From a virus, in IMG/VR virus record IMGVR_UViG_3300021365_002616, positions 1-42,697 of that record: a stretch of DNA of 42,697 nucleotides. One strand, given 5' to 3'. Of the stretch, positions 42,065 to 42,697 are shown piece by piece. The translations under genes were made by a program, and so were the position numbers. A model generated the notes under the pieces. That model was not told the DNA's origin. It did no database searches and worked only from the letters and a program-made list of their open reading frames with translations. How positions within the stretch are numbered: position 1 is the stretch's first letter; each line of letters begins with the position of its first letter.

Positions 42065-42697
42065 TACCTTGTCTCGTTTTTAAATTTTGGTAACAAAATG
42101 AAATTTTTGATACGCATTGATACACTAGTAGAATTTAACATGTTAAGTACCGGTTTGTCAAGTTTAAATCTCTTATCTTTTAATAAAACATTTTTACAAT
42201 GCATCATTTGTGATAATTGGTCGTGTAAAACTTTGTCTGGGCCATTTGGTGTTCCCGAAGATCCATATGTATCTGTATATTGTTTGGTATACTTGCCTTC
42301 ATCTGTCTGCGGTGTGCCCGTGTTGTAAAAATCTAACCCAAATACAGCTAATTCTTTAATTGGGTATCTTAACAGCATATTTAGCGCGCCATATCCAGAA
42401 TTAAAGTTAGCTGAGTAAACAGTGTAAACGCCTTTGTCAAACTTTTCAATATGTTGTTTCGCATAAATTTCCCAATATAGAGCCCACCTGTCCCAAGAGG
42501 TATCCTCATTTCTAAGATGCACAAGCGGTACACCTAATTCTGCAAACTGGGGTTCGTATATTTCATCAACAAACGCCCACGTTCCATCTGATTTCATTTG
42601 ACTTGCTGTGTCATTACATATAACAAATTTAGGCTTATCTTCTACCGGGAGAGTTTTTAAATGCTCAATCACTGGCGGGCCATAATTAGAGTTTAAG
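42064..42697 (-). CDS. GT29/GT42 (sialyltransferase)-like protein, N-terminus cut by window edge
   Basis: The frame is open to the right edge of the window: upstream of GTG 42672 it reads LNSNYGPP in frame, so the true start lies outside. About 210 residues are visible. VYTVYSANFNSGYGALNMLL followed by ELAVFGLDFYNTG resembles the 'SG...A..LGxKEIYLxGxDFY' pattern of bacterial sialyltransferases (GT42) and of related GT29-like proteins. A 'VICNDTA' strand lies near the start. With the CMP-sugar synthetase two genes downstream, a role transferring a nonulosonate-like sugar is plausible. The catalytic histidine cannot be assigned from this partial view, and a DUF115-type protein is the alternative. 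Confidence 0.75.
   Translation of the reverse strand, partial: LNSNYGPPVIEHLKTLPVEDKPKFVICNDTASQMKSDGTWAFVDEIYEPQFAELGVPLVHLRNEDTSWDRWALYWEIYAKQHIEKFDKGVYTVYSANFNSGYGALNMLLRYPIKELAVFGLDFYNTGTPQTDEGKYTKQYTDTYGSSGTPNGPDKVLHDQLSQMMHCKNVLLKDKRFKLDKPVLNMLNSTSVSMRIKNFILLPKFKNETR

Noticed and set aside
1-42697. tRNA genes, CRISPR arrays, insertion sequences, integrase or attachment sites
   Set aside because: No cloverleaf-like gap, regular direct repeats, transposase or recombinase motifs were seen; nearly all bases are in coding frames.

Overview
The window reads as part of the genome of a tailed, contractile (myovirus-type) bacteriophage related to T4, probably marine and probably with a large genome. 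The evidence is a GPW/gp25-type baseplate wedge protein next to a gp6/gpJ-type wedge protein, a small sigma-like protein of the T4 gp55 (late transcription) kind, several tiny genes of a type common in marine T4-like phages (from memory, not searched), and extremely long virion-type proteins (3173, 2435 and 1387 residues). Every gene I can support lies on the minus strand and is read from high to low coordinates. Genes are packed tightly: most junctions overlap by 1, 4 or 8 bases (TAATG, ATGA/GTGA, or an ATG 8 bases before the stop) and the largest gap is 96 bp. Composition is AT-rich, roughly 38-40% GC by eye. I saw no tRNA, CRISPR array, insertion sequence or integrase, and no gene-free stretch above 300 bp.

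Region A (42697 down to about 34323, transcribed first) is an 11-gene carbohydrate cassette. It holds an edge-truncated GT29/GT42 (sialyltransferase)-like protein, a cupin, an SDR oxidoreductase, a NeuA-like CMP-sugar synthetase, a GT2-type glycosyltransferase, a HAD phosphatase fused to a sugar nucleotidyltransferase, a TylF-type O-methyltransferase, a very short glycerophosphodiesterase-like protein, an HpcH/HpaI aldolase, a GmhA-like sugar isomerase fused to a second HAD domain, and a GalE-type epimerase. Together they could build and transfer an unusual activated sugar, perhaps a CMP-nonulosonate and/or a heptose-like sugar, to the host surface or to the virion. The product is an inference.

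Region B (34339-32264) is a run of small genes leading to the gp55-like late sigma factor: an SH3-like basic protein, an 80-residue protein, an FmdB-type zinc ribbon, a single-pass membrane protein, the sigma factor and a 98-residue helical protein. It continues from the sugar cassette without a gap.

Region C (32264 to 1) is the baseplate/tail block. It starts with a hub-like protein with an M15 L-alanyl-D-glutamate-type peptidase where T4 gp5 carries a lysozyme. Then come a 340-residue spike-like protein, a 2435-residue protein with a TSP3/EF-hand-like calcium loop and two hydrophobic stretches, gp25, gp6, a DNRLRE (CBM96)-like protein, and a 3173-residue gp7/gpI-like wedge candidate carrying a LamG lectin domain. 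After these come five unrecognised structural candidates (602, 1387, 204, 373 and at least 486 residues). The order gp25, gp6, gp7-like matches the P2 W-J-I and T4 25-6-7 wedge logic, with lectin-like modules added.

Most worth a second look are the phage-borne sugar pathway coupled to the late-transcription genes, the internal ribosome-binding site inside the HAD-nucleotidyltransferase fusion, the lectin-decorated giant wedge protein, and a strong excess of the palindrome GCCGGC in an AT-rich genome.
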